Of a stretch of 64,000 bases of DNA, positions 33,440 to 42,310 are shown one piece after another (position 1 is the first letter of the stretch; each line of letters starts with the position of its first letter). A program made the position numbers and the translations under genes. Under the pieces are notes generated by a model. The model was given only the letters and a program-made list of their open reading frames with translations, was not told the DNA's origin and searched no databases. The stretch is taken from the NCBI RefSeq assembly GCF_901827175.1, contig NZ_LR594663.1:62001-126000 (forward strand). The letters are read 5' to 3'. Origin of the DNA: Variovorax sp. RA8 (GTDB lineage Bacteria; Pseudomonadota; Gammaproteobacteria; Burkholderiales; Burkholderiaceae_C).

Positions 33440-34590
33440 CGGCCCGGCTGCGCGGCGCCGCCGCCATCGCCGGCATCGGCAGCACCGGATTCACGCCGAT
33501 GCCCGCGCTGTCGTCGCCGCTCGACGCAATGGCCCTGGCCTCGGTGCGCGCGCTCGACGATGCGGGCCTCTCGCTGGCCGATGTCGATGGAGTGTTCGCG
33601 GCCGGCCTGCAGCTGTTCATGCCCACGCTGAGCCTGTGCGAGTACCTGGGCCTGCAGCCGCGCTACACCGATTCCACCCAGATCGGCGGCGGTGCCTTCC
33701 TCGCCCACCTGAACCATGCGCGCGCAGCCATCGCCGCCGGTCTTTGCTCGGTCGCTCTCATCGCCTACGGCAGTACGCAGAAGTCCTCGGGCGGCCAGTT
33801 CGCCACGCACGCCGAAGCCAACCCCTACGAGACGCCCTACGGCTATCCCGGCCCGCTCGCCGCCTACGCGTTGGTCGCGCAACGTCACATGCACGAGTTC
33901 GGCACCAAGCGGGAGCAGCTCGCGCAGGTGGCGGTGAGCGCGCGCGACTGGGCGCGGCTGGGCACCGAAGCACCCGACCGCCGCGCATTGAGCGTGGCCG
34001 ACGTGATCGCGGCGCGCCCCATGGCCAGCCCCTTCACCGTGCGCGACTGCTGCCTGGTGACCGACGGCGGGGGCGCGCTGGTGGTCGTATCGGCCGAACG
34101 TGCCGCCTGGCTGAAGCGAGCGCCGGTCTACGTGCTCGGGGTGGGCGAGGCCGTCACGCACCGCAGCATTGCGCAGATGCCCGACCTGGTCCGCACCGCG
34201 GCCGCCGTGTCGTCGGCCACCGCCTATGGACAGGCCGGCATCGGGCCGAACGATATCGACGTGGTGCAGTTCTACGACGCCTTCACCATCATGCCGATCG
34301 TCTTCGCGGAAGACACCGGCTTCTGCGCCAAGGGCGAGGGCGGGGCTTTCCTTGACGGTGGCCGCGCCTCGCCGGGCGGCGCCTTCCCGATGAACACCAG
34401 CGGCGGTGGCCTGTCGCTCGGCCACCCCGGCATGTTCGGCATCTACACCGTCATCGAGTCGGTGGTGCAGCTGCGCGGCGAGGGCGGCGCGCGCCAGGTG
34501 CCGGGCGCCGAGCTCGCGCTCGCCCACGCACCGGGCGGCTACATGTCGAGCCAATGCACCGCGATATTCGGCACCGCCAGCACGCTATGA
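33436..34590 (+). CDS. Thiolase-fold protein lacking the usual nucleophile (possible retro-aldolase)
   Basis: 384 residues with complete thiolase halves. The position of the acyl-accepting Cys, normally in C-A-S-G, reads Q-I-G-G-G-A-F-L-A-H (about 76-85), with no Cys. The C-terminal H in L-S-L-G-H-P-G and the Cys in S-S-Q-C-T-A-I-F are kept. Thiolase-like proteins of this group that pair with DUF35, for example Ltp2 of steroid side-chain degradation, act as aldolases on 3-hydroxyacyl-CoA. Retro-aldol cleavage is therefore a better guess than thiolysis. Confidence 0.85.
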   Translation: MTARLRGAAAIAGIGSTGFTPMPALSSPLDAMALASVRALDDAGLSLADVDGVFAAGLQLFMPTLSLCEYLGLQPRYTDSTQIGGGAFLAHLNHARAAIAAGLCSVALIAYGSTQKSSGGQFATHAEANPYETPYGYPGPLAAYALVAQRHMHEFGTKREQLAQVAVSARDWARLGTEAPDRRALSVADVIAARPMASPFTVRDCCLVTDGGGALVVVSAERAAWLKRAPVYVLGVGEAVTHRSIAQMPDLVRTAAAVSSATAYGQAGIGPNDIDVVQFYDAFTIMPIVFAEDTGFCAKGEGGAFLDGGRASPGGAFPMNTSGGGLSLGHPGMFGIYTVIESVVQLRGEGGARQVPGAELALAHAPGGYMSSQCTAIFGTASTL

Positions 34591-34693
34591 GCAGCACGCC
34601 CACGAGCTTTCAGCCGCTCCAGGACCGGCGTGCACCTCACGCTCGACATACCTGTCCGGCGCCTGTGCGACAGCGACAACAGGGAGACACCCC

Positions 34694-36058
34694 ATGACCG
34701 AGTCCCGTAATCCCCGGCCCGCGGCCGACGACCGCGACGACTTCCTCTCGCTCGACGAACTCCAGGCGCGCCAGGACGCCAAGCTCGCGGCGCTCGGCCG
34801 CCGGCTCGCCCATTCGCCGCAATGGCAGGCGCACTTTGCCGCCGCCGGCGCGTCGCCGCTCGACCTGAAGGATCGTGCGTCGCTCGCCGCCCTTCCGCTC
34901 CTGGAGAAGAGCCACCTGCGCAACCTCTATCCCTACCCGCTGCTGACGGTGCCGCTGGAGCAGGTCGTGCGCTTCTGCGCGACCTCGGGGACCACGGGTC
35001 TTCCGGTGCTGTTCGGCTTCACGCTGAAGGACTGGGAGCACACGCTGGTTCGGCAGCTCGCGCGCATCTATCGCACGGTCGGCGTGCGCCCGGGCGACCG
35101 GGTCTACCAAGGCTACGGCTACGGGCTTTGGGTCGGCGGCAGCTCGATGGACGAGGCGCTCAAGGCCTACGGCGCAGTGAACTTCCCCGTCGGTCCGGGG
35201 CGCGGCGAGCTCATGGTCCAGTGGCTCAAGGACCATCGCCACACGGTCACGACGATGTCGCCGCTATGGCTCATGACGCTGATCCAGCAGGCGCGCAAGG
35301 CGGGCATCGATCCGCGCCGCGACTGGGCGCTGCGCCTGGGCATCTTCGGCGGCCAGTCGGTGTCGGCCACCTTCCGCAACGAGATGGAGGCGCTGATGCC
35401 CGAGGGCTTCATGGCGCACAACATCTACGGCACCACCGAGGCCGGCGGACCGGTGCTCGGCATCTCGTGCCCGCATTCGCATGGCGAGGACGAGATGCAC
35501 CTGGTCAACGACGACAGCGTGCTCACCGAGGTTCTCGAGCCGCAGACCCTGCGGCCGGTGGCGCCGGGCGAAGTGGGCGAGATCGTCATCACCACGCTCG
35601 ACAAGGAGGCCTCGCCGGTGCTGCGCTGGCGCACCCGCGACCTGGTGCGCCGCTCCGCCCATCCATATCGCTGCGCCTGCGGACGCCATGCCTTCGCGCG
35701 CATCGGCCGCATCATCGGCCGCTCCGACGACATGCTCAAGGTGCGCGGCGTGCTGGTCTATCCCTCGCAGATCGAGGACGTGATCGCCGGCGTGGAAGGG
35801 CTGGCCAAGGACGCCTGGCAGATCTACATCGACAACGAGCGCAGCGGGCTCGACCACATGGAGGTGGCGATCGAGCGCGTCGCGGGTTCGGCCTGCGCGA
35901 GCGACGACCTGGCGCGCGAAGTCCGCTCGCGTCTCAAGGCCCGGCTGGGCCTGTCGTGCGAGGTCCGCTGCCACGAGGACGGCACCCTGCCACGCTACGA
36001 AGCCAAGGCCACGCGGGTGCTGCGGCGATCCAAAGAAACACTCAACCCAACACCCTGA
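34694..36058 (+). CDS. Phenylacetate-CoA ligase-like adenylate-forming enzyme
   Basis: 454 residues. The AMP/ATP loop is C-A-T-S-G-T-T-G-L-P-V-L-F (about 95-107), with Y-G-T-T-E-A-G-G-P later (A5-like), R-T-R-D-L-V-R-R and the C-terminal G-R-S-D-D-M-L-K-V-R-G-V-L-V-Y-P-S-Q-I-E. A Cys cluster H-P-Y-R-C-A-C-G-R-H near 330 is typical of the PaaK group. It would activate an aryl or arylacetic acid to its CoA thioester in the cytoplasm. Start ATG 34694, with GGGAGAC upstream. Confidence 0.9.
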   Translation: MTESRNPRPAADDRDDFLSLDELQARQDAKLAALGRRLAHSPQWQAHFAAAGASPLDLKDRASLAALPLLEKSHLRNLYPYPLLTVPLEQVVRFCATSGTTGLPVLFGFTLKDWEHTLVRQLARIYRTVGVRPGDRVYQGYGYGLWVGGSSMDEALKAYGAVNFPVGPGRGELMVQWLKDHRHTVTTMSPLWLMTLIQQARKAGIDPRRDWALRLGIFGGQSVSATFRNEMEALMPEGFMAHNIYGTTEAGGPVLGISCPHSHGEDEMHLVNDDSVLTEVLEPQTLRPVAPGEVGEIVITTLDKEASPVLRWRTRDLVRRSAHPYRCACGRHAFARIGRIIGRSDDMLKVRGVLVYPSQIEDVIAGVEGLAKDAWQIYIDNERSGLDHMEVAIERVAGSACASDDLAREVRSRLKARLGLSCEVRCHEDGTLPRYEAKATRVLRRSKETLNPTP

Positions 36059-36074
36059 AAAGGAGAGATGCCCG

Positions 36075-37193
36075 ATGAACAAATTCCGCGCTTCCAAGGA
36101 TGGGGCCGCAACGGCGGACGTCACGGCCGCGCTCGCGCGCCAGCTGTCCTCGCCGCCCGAGCGGGTGCTGGCCATGCCCGATCCGCAGACCCTGCTGAGC
36201 GAGATCGAGTCGGCCCCCGGCATCGACGCGCAGAACATCTTCCCGCTCGAGTGGCACGTGGAGACGCCCAAGCTCTACGACATCTACGATGCCGCGCGCG
36301 ACCCGGGCTGGTCGCCGCACACCCTGGCCTGGGACACCCTGCGCGTGGAGGACTACAGCCTCGACCAGCGCTATGCCATGGCCTACTGGTTCTCGCTGCT
36401 CGCGGTCTTCGACGGCTCGGGCCCCTCGGTGTTCGCGCGGGCCATGATCCACACCTACGAGAGCAAGGAGGAAGACCCGGTGCGCAAGTGCTTCTTCTCG
36501 GTCGTGCGCGACGAGATGAACCACGAGGAGGTCTGCGGCCGAGCCATCAAGCGCCTCACCCCCGGCGGCCCGCTGGGCTACGAGCCCGAGACGCCGCTCG
36601 GCCGGCTCGCGCGCAACAACATCGAGTGGCTCTACTACAACGGCGCGCGCTACTGGAACGGCTTCAAAAACGGCGTCGACAAGTACCCGCTCGCGATCCT
36701 CTTCACCTCCTTCCTGTTCGGCGAGGTCGCCTCGAGCACGCTGTTCCACGGCATGTACCAGCGCACCACGATCCCAGTCTTCAAGGAGGCCTTCAAGCGC
36801 ATCGGCCAGGACGAGGGCCGCCACCTCGGCATCTGCCTGGCGGTGCTGCAGAAGCTGCTGCCGGTGCTGACCGAGGACGACAAGCAGATGATCAGCATCC
36901 AGCTGCGCGCGGGCTTCGTGTTCCTCTCGGGCATCCTGTACGAGCCGCCCGAGCAGTTCTGGAAGCTGCCCTCCACCTTCATTCCCGCGCAGCGCCACAT
37001 CGACGAGGTCGCGCGCAGCGCCGGCCTCGGCATCCTCACGCTCGACGAGCGCAAGGCCAACTGGAAGACCGCCGTGCTACGCATGAAGGCCAACCTCGAT
37101 CCCTACGGCATCGAGTTTCCCGCGCTTCCCGAGGTCGGCATCGAGGGCAAGGAGGTGGTGTTCGACCCCGAGAAGGTCATCCCGATCTTCTAG
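36075..37193 (+). CDS. Diiron ferritin-like oxygenase, BoxB/PaaA/AurF-like
   Basis: 372 residues, mostly helical. Two E-x-x-H motifs are visible: D-E-M-N-H (Glu147, His150) and D-E-G-R-H (Glu247, His250). Additional carboxylates sit in H-T-Y-E (Glu129) and L-F-G-E (Glu217), the expected four-helix diiron set. With the reductase gene 4 bases downstream and a CoA ligase upstream, it may epoxidise or hydroxylate an acyl-CoA ring. It is shorter than BoxB and has no PaaBCD partners, so it would be a single-polypeptide oxygenase. An N-oxygenase or desaturase role is possible. Confidence 0.75.
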   Translation: MNKFRASKDGAATADVTAALARQLSSPPERVLAMPDPQTLLSEIESAPGIDAQNIFPLEWHVETPKLYDIYDAARDPGWSPHTLAWDTLRVEDYSLDQRYAMAYWFSLLAVFDGSGPSVFARAMIHTYESKEEDPVRKCFFSVVRDEMNHEEVCGRAIKRLTPGGPLGYEPETPLGRLARNNIEWLYYNGARYWNGFKNGVDKYPLAILFTSFLFGEVASSTLFHGMYQRTTIPVFKEAFKRIGQDEGRHLGICLAVLQKLLPVLTEDDKQMISIQLRAGFVFLSGILYEPPEQFWKLPSTFIPAQRHIDEVARSAGLGILTLDERKANWKTAVLRMKANLDPYGIEFPALPEVGIEGKEVVFDPEKVIPIF

Positions 37194-37197
37194 CTGC

Positions 37198-38226
37198 ATG
37201 AGCTCCATGAACAACAGCCGGACGATCGTGGTCAACGACGCGGTCACCTTCGTGGTGCCGGAGGGCGAGATCATCCTCGACGCCGCGCTGTCGCAAGGCG
37301 TGGTGCTGCCGCACCAGTGCCGCGGCGCCTCTTGCGGCATGTGCAAGGCACGGGTCATGCAGGGAGCGGTGGACAACGGGTGGTCGCTGGGCCTCGCCAT
37401 CTCCGACCAGGAGATGGCCGAGGGCTATTGCCTGATGTGCCAGGCGCGACCGATGAGCGCCGAGGTGCGCCTGTCCACCGTGCAGCCCATCCCGGGCGGC
37501 GAAGGCTCCGCGGTCTGCAGCTTCGAGGCGCGCGTGCTGTGCAACACGCCGCTCACGCCACGGGTGCGGCGCGTGGTGGTGCAGGCACCCGATGCGGTCG
37601 GCTTCGTTGCACAGGCGGGTGCCTACGTGGAGCTCGCGCTGCCCGGGCTTTCGCCGCACCGCCGCTACAGCCTGGCGACGATGCCGGCGCGCAGCGGCCT
37701 GATCGAGCTGCTGGTGGCGCGCCATCCGGGCGGCGCGGCCAGCGGCCACGTCCACGACCTGCTGCAGCCGGGCGACATGGTGGGCGTGTCGGGCCCCTAC
37801 GGCACCTGCCGCCTGCCCGAAGGCGAAGGTCCGGTGCTCGGCCTCGCGGGCGGCACCGGCCTGGCGCCGGTGCTCTCGATCATGGAAGACGCGCTGGCCC
37901 GCGGCGACGCCAGCGCGATGCACCTGCTGTTCTCGGTGCGCGACGACGGCGAACTGATGCTGATGGACCGCCTCGCCGGCTTGGCCCGCACGTACCCGAA
38001 CTTCCGCTACGACCTGCTGGTGACCGAGTCGCGCAGCCGCTTCTGCCCGAAGCAGCAGTACGCGCCCTCGTGGCTGCGCGAGAACCATGCGTCCCTGGCC
38101 GGCGCCCGCGCGGTGATCGGGGGCTCGCCCGGCTTCGTCGCCGCCTGCTCGGACGTCTGCGTCTCGCTGGGCATGGCGCAGTCCGCCATCTCGGCAGATA
38201 GCTTCACGCCGGTGGCGCAGACATAA
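37198..38226 (+). CDS. 2Fe-2S ferredoxin/FAD oxidoreductase supplying electrons to the oxygenase
   Basis: 342 residues. N-terminal plant-type ferredoxin with C41-x4-C46-x2-C49 and C81 (C-R-G-A-S-C-G-M-C, then C-L-M-C), FAD domain with R-R-Y-S-L-A (Arg156 to Ser158) and NAD domain with G-L-A-G-G-T-G-L-A-P-V (about 215-225). This is the three-domain layout of PaaE, BoxA-like and BenC-type reductases. The adjacent diiron gene is the probable electron acceptor. Confidence 0.92.
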   Translation: MSSMNNSRTIVVNDAVTFVVPEGEIILDAALSQGVVLPHQCRGASCGMCKARVMQGAVDNGWSLGLAISDQEMAEGYCLMCQARPMSAEVRLSTVQPIPGGEGSAVCSFEARVLCNTPLTPRVRRVVVQAPDAVGFVAQAGAYVELALPGLSPHRRYSLATMPARSGLIELLVARHPGGAASGHVHDLLQPGDMVGVSGPYGTCRLPEGEGPVLGLAGGTGLAPVLSIMEDALARGDASAMHLLFSVRDDGELMLMDRLAGLARTYPNFRYDLLVTESRSRFCPKQQYAPSWLRENHASLAGARAVIGGSPGFVAACSDVCVSLGMAQSAISADSFTPVAQT

Positions 38227-38281
38227 GGGCGATCTCGATTTTTCCTGGCACGAACGAACGAAACCACAAATGGAGACAAGC

Positions 38282-39448
38282 ATGACTCAGACCGGAAAGA
38301 CCTTTCTTCGGGCCGCCGCCCTCGGTGCGGCGCTGTGGCTCGCCGCGCTTCGGCCGGCATTGGCCGACATCAACGTGGGCGTGGTCGTGTCGGCCACCGG
38401 CCCGGCCGCCTCGGTGGGCGTGACCCAGCAGCGAACGGTGGCGGTGCTGCCCACCACCGTGGGCGGCGAGAAGGTCAACTACATCCTGCTCGACGACGCG
38501 TCCGACACCTCGACCACCGTCAAGAACGTGCGCAAGCTGATCTCCGAATCGGCGATCGACCTGCTGATCGGCCCGAGCCTGACGCCGAACTCGCTCGCGG
38601 TGCTCGACGTGCTGGTGGAAAGCGGCACGCCGATGATCAGCCTCGCCGGTTCGGGCGCCGTCGTCGACCCCGTGGACGACCGCCGCAGGTGGGCCTTCAA
38701 GACGCCGCAGAGCGACACCCACATGGCCACCGCCATCGTGAAGCACATGTCGGACAACGGCGTGAGGAAGGTCGCCTTCATCGGCTTCAACGACGCCTAC
38801 GGCGAAGGCTGGTGGCGCGAGTTCAGCAAGCTCGCGGAGCTGCGGAAGATCCAGCTCGTCGCCAACGAGCGCTACACGCGCACCGACGCCTCGGTCACCG
38901 GGCAGGTGCTCAAGCTGCTGGCGTCGCAGCCCGACGCGGTGTTCATCGCGGCCTCCGGTACGCCGGCCGTGCTGCCGCAGGCCACGCTCTTCGATCGCGG
39001 CTACCGCGGCAAGGTCTACCAGACGCACGGCGTGGCCAACAATGACTTCCTGCGCGTCGGCGGCGCCAAGCTCGAGGGCACCTTCGTGCCTGCCGGGCCG
39101 GTGCTGGTGGCCGAGCAGCTGCCCGACGGCCATCCCGCGAAGAAGCCTTCGCTCGAATTCATCCGGAAGTACGAGGCGCTGCCCAATGCGGGCAACCGTT
39201 CGACCTTCGCGGCCTACCTCTGGGATGCCGCGCTGATCCTGCAGGATGCCGCGCCGCGCGCGCTCAAGGGCGCGAAGCCCGGCACGCCCGAGTTCCGCAA
39301 GGCGCTGCGCGATGCGATCGAATCGACGCAGGACCTGCACGCCACCAACGGCGTCTACAGCCTCGGGCCCAAGGACCACATTGGCCTGGACCAGCGCAGC
39401 CGGGTGATGGTGCGCATCGAGAAGGGCAGCTGGAAATACATTCCCTGA
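38282..39448 (+). CDS. ABC transporter substrate-binding protein (Liv type)
   Basis: 388 residues from ATG 38282; an in-frame ATG at 38270 would add four residues. Signal peptide hydrophobic core A-A-A-L-G-A-A-L-W-L-A-A with cleavage near A-L-A-D. Domain opening I-N-V-G-V-V-V-S-A-T-G-P-A-A-S-V-G, then G-P-S-L-T-P-N-S-L-A and A-F-I-G-F-N-D-A-Y-G-E-G. It lies directly before the permease genes and is the cognate receptor. Relatives often carry aromatic acids rather than amino acids. Confidence 0.92.
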   Translation: MTQTGKTFLRAAALGAALWLAALRPALADINVGVVVSATGPAASVGVTQQRTVAVLPTTVGGEKVNYILLDDASDTSTTVKNVRKLISESAIDLLIGPSLTPNSLAVLDVLVESGTPMISLAGSGAVVDPVDDRRRWAFKTPQSDTHMATAIVKHMSDNGVRKVAFIGFNDAYGEGWWREFSKLAELRKIQLVANERYTRTDASVTGQVLKLLASQPDAVFIAASGTPAVLPQATLFDRGYRGKVYQTHGVANNDFLRVGGAKLEGTFVPAGPVLVAEQLPDGHPAKKPSLEFIRKYEALPNAGNRSTFAAYLWDAALILQDAAPRALKGAKPGTPEFRKALRDAIESTQDLHATNGVYSLGPKDHIGLDQRSRVMVRIEKGSWKYIP

Positions 39449-39473
39449 CGCGCCGCGCGGACCGAGGCAGATC

Positions 39474-40511
39474 ATGGACATGCAGATCTTCGGCCTGCTG
39501 CTGCAGGACGGCCTGGCGAGCGGCGCGGTTTACGTGCTGCTGGCCCTGGCGCTCGTGATGGTCTTCACCGTCACGCGCATCGTGTTCGTCCCGCAGGGCG
39601 AATTCGTCAGCTGCAGCGTGCTGACCATCGCGGCCTTCCAGCAGGGGCATGCGCCCGGGCTGGCGGCAGCGGTCGCGGCGGCCGCGCTGCTGGCCTGCGG
39701 CATGGAAATCGCCGAGCGGGTGCGCCAGCGCAGCCTCGCCGGGCTCGGCGCGCGGCTGCTGCTGCTCGGCGCGGCGCCGCTGGCGGCCTGTGCTTTCGCC
39801 TGGTTCGGCGTCGGCGTGCAGTCGCCGGCCTGGATGCAGACCGCCGCGGCCGTGGTCCTGGTCACGGCGATGGGGCCGCTGATCTACCGCACGGTGTTCC
39901 GCCCGATGGGCAACGCAGCCCCGCTGGTGCTGCTGGTGGCGGCGATCGCGTTGCACTTCGTGCTGGTCGCGCTCGGGCTCTACGTGTTCGGGCCGGAGGG
40001 CTCGCGCCTGCCGGGCTTCGAGCTGCCGGCCGGCCTGCTCGGGGGCCTGCCTATCGCGCCGCAGACGCTGGCGGTGGTGGCGGCGAGCGCGGGGCTGGTC
40101 TGCGTCTTCTTCGCCTTTTTCGGCCACACGCTGAGCGGCAAGGCGCTGCGCGCCACCGCGGTGTGCCGCGACGGCGCGCGGCTGGTCGGCATCTCGCCGG
40201 ACCATTCCGGCGAGCTGGCACTGACCATCGCCGCCTTCATCGGTGCCGTCTCGGGCGTGCTGATCGGGCCCTTCACCACCATCTACTACGACTCCGGCTT
40301 CCTGCTCGCGCTCAAGGGCTTCGTCGGCGCGATCGTGGGCGGCCTCTCGGGCTATTTCCTCGCGGCGGCCGGCTCGCTCGTGGTCGGGCTGCTCGAAGCC
40401 TTCTCGTCCTACGGCGCCAGCGCCGCCAAGGAGATCATCGTGTTTGCCTTGATCGTGCCGCTGTTGCTGTGGCGCTCGCTGTCCGATCCGCATTCGAAGG
40501 AGGCGCAATGA
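39474..40511 (+). CDS. livH: Branched-chain-type ABC permease LivH
   Basis: 345 residues with about eight membrane segments, beginning L-Q-D-G-L-A-S-G-A-V-Y-V-L-L-A-L-A-L-V-M. Contains the family segment G-K-A-L-R-A-T-A-V-C-R-D-G-A-R-L-V-G-I that contacts the ATPase. Overlaps the next gene by four bases. Confidence 0.92.
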   Translation: MDMQIFGLLLQDGLASGAVYVLLALALVMVFTVTRIVFVPQGEFVSCSVLTIAAFQQGHAPGLAAAVAAAALLACGMEIAERVRQRSLAGLGARLLLLGAAPLAACAFAWFGVGVQSPAWMQTAAAVVLVTAMGPLIYRTVFRPMGNAAPLVLLVAAIALHFVLVALGLYVFGPEGSRLPGFELPAGLLGGLPIAPQTLAVVAASAGLVCVFFAFFGHTLSGKALRATAVCRDGARLVGISPDHSGELALTIAAFIGAVSGVLIGPFTTIYYDSGFLLALKGFVGAIVGGLSGYFLAAAGSLVVGLLEAFSSYGASAAKEIIVFALIVPLLLWRSLSDPHSKEAQ

Positions 40512-42310
40512 GACGCCGGGCCTGGATGCTCCCCGCGGCAGCCGTGGCGACGGCGGCCGCGGTGGCGCTGTTCGCGTCGAGTTACTACGTCACGCTCGCG
40601 AGCTTCGTGCTGCTCTATGCCACCGTGGCGCTGGGACTGACGCTGATGACCGGCTTCGCGGGCCTGATCTCCTTCGGGCAGGCGGCCTTCGTCGGCATCG
40701 GCGCCTATGCGGCCGGCTACCTCGCGGTGGCGCATGGCGTGCCCGGCTGGCTCACGCTGCTGGCGGGCGTGTCGCTCGCCACGCTCGCGGCCGCGGGTAT
40801 TGGGGCGCTCACGCTCTCTATGGGTGGCCACTACCTCTCGCTGGCCACGCTGGCCTGGGGCGTGGTCGTCTACTACGGCCTCGGCATCATCGAGCCGCTG
40901 GGCGGCTTCAACGGGCTGCCCGGCATTCCCGCGCTGACGCTGCTCGGTTTGGATTTCGCCTCCGAGCGATCGATGTTCTGCCTCATCGCCGCGGGCTTTG
41001 CGCTGGCCTTCTGGCTGGTGCGCAACCTGCTCGATTCGCGCGTGGGCCGCGCGGTGCGGGCGTTGCGCGCGGGCGCCGACCTGCCCGAGGCCTTCGGCGC
41101 GCATGCCTTCCGCCTCAAGGTCGCGGTGTTCTGCACCGCCGCGGGCCTGGCCGGCATGGCGGGCTGGCTCTATGTCTACATGCAGCGCTTCCTGAATCCG
41201 ACGCCATTCGGGCTGCAGATGAGCATCGAATACCTCTTCATGGCGGTGATGGGCGGCGTGGGTGCGCTGTGGGGCGCGCTGGCGGGCGCGGGTGTGGTGG
41301 TGGTGCTCAAGCAGCTGCTGCAGGACGTGCTGCCGGCACTGCTCGGGCGCTCGGGCAACTTCGAGATGGCGGTGTTCGGCGTGCTGATGCTGGTGATCCT
41401 GGCGCGTGCGAACGCGGGGCTGTGGCCGCTGCTGGCGCGCTTCGCGAGAGGCACGCGCGGCGCGGGCGCCGGTGCGGCCGCGAAGCCCGCCGGCAAGGAG
41501 GGCGACCCGCTTGCGCTCGTCGCACCGCAGGCGCGTGTTCGCGACGCCGCAGGGGAGGTGCTGCTGCGCGTGGACGCCGCCGAGAAGCGCTTCGGCGGGC
41601 TCGTGGCGGTGGACCGCGTGTCGTTCGAGGTGCGTGCCGGCGAGATCGTCGCGCTGCTCGGGCCCAACGGCGCGGGCAAGAGCACGCTCTTCAACCTGAT
41701 CACCGGCCTGCTTCCCGCCAGCAGCGGTGCGATCTCGCTGCGAGGGCAGCGCATCGACGCGCTGGGCGCGCGGCAGGTCGCTGCGCGCGGCGTGGCGCGC
41801 ACCTTCCAGCACGTGAAGCTGGTGGGCGACATGAACGTGCTGGACAACGCGGCGCTCGGCTGCCACCTGCTCGGGCGCCATGGCTGGCTGCGCGCCATGC
41901 TTCGGCTCGACCGGCGCGAGGAGGCCGCGATCGAGGCGATGGCCATGGCGCAGCTGCGCCGCTGCGGCCTGGCGGAACTGGCGGGCTCGCCGGCCGCGAG
42001 CCTGCCGCTGGGCAAGCAGCGCGTCCTGGAGATCGCGCGCGCCCTGTGCGCCCGCCCGCAAATGCTGCTGCTCGACGAACCGGCGGCCGGCCTGCGGCAC
42101 AAGGAAAAGCAGACCCTGGCGGCGCTGCTGAAGCAACTGCGCGGCGAGGGCGTCACCGTGCTCATCGTGGACCACGACATGGAGTTCATCATGGACATCG
42201 CCGACCGCCTGGTCGTGATGCAGTTCGGCCAGAAGATCGCCGAGGGCGAGGCGCAGGCGGTGCGCGACGACCCGCGGGTGCAGCAGGCCTACCTCGGAGG
42301 TGCCGCATGA
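40508..42310 (+). CDS. LivM-LivG fusion: permease joined to ABC ATPase
   Basis: 600 residues. Residues 1 to about 310 are a LivM permease (G-L-T-L-M-T-G-F-A-G-L-I-S-F-G-Q-A-A-F); after an Ala/Gly/Arg-rich linker (about 310-350) comes an ABC domain with Walker A G-P-N-G-A-G-K-S-T (about 387-395) and Walker B M-L-L-L-D-E-P-A. The signature motif is degenerate, L-P-L-G-K-Q instead of LSGGQ. LivM and LivG are usually separate, though such fusions are known. The A-site of LivF keeps a consensus signature. Confidence 0.92.
   Translation: MRRRAWMLPAAAVATAAAVALFASSYYVTLASFVLLYATVALGLTLMTGFAGLISFGQAAFVGIGAYAAGYLAVAHGVPGWLTLLAGVSLATLAAAGIGALTLSMGGHYLSLATLAWGVVVYYGLGIIEPLGGFNGLPGIPALTLLGLDFASERSMFCLIAAGFALAFWLVRNLLDSRVGRAVRALRAGADLPEAFGAHAFRLKVAVFCTAAGLAGMAGWLYVYMQRFLNPTPFGLQMSIEYLFMAVMGGVGALWGALAGAGVVVVLKQLLQDVLPALLGRSGNFEMAVFGVLMLVILARANAGLWPLLARFARGTRGAGAGAAAKPAGKEGDPLALVAPQARVRDAAGEVLLRVDAAEKRFGGLVAVDRVSFEVRAGEIVALLGPNGAGKSTLFNLITGLLPASSGAISLRGQRIDALGARQVAARGVARTFQHVKLVGDMNVLDNAALGCHLLGRHGWLRAMLRLDRREEAAIEAMAMAQLRRCGLAELAGSPAASLPLGKQRVLEIARALCARPQMLLLDEPAAGLRHKEKQTLAALLKQLRGEGVTVLIVDHDMEFIMDIADRLVVMQFGQKIAEGEAQAVRDDPRVQQAYLGGAA

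Noticed and set aside
36075..37193. Assignment of the diiron gene as benzoyl-CoA epoxidase BoxB
   Set aside because: The motif set fits a diiron protein, but length and neighbours (no BoxC, no BoxA-type ferredoxin with the same layout) do not allow the specific name.
40409..42175. 588-codon minus-strand frame opposite the LivMG fusion
   Set aside because: Gln/Arg/His-rich shadow of the ABC gene; third-position GC bias explains the open frame.
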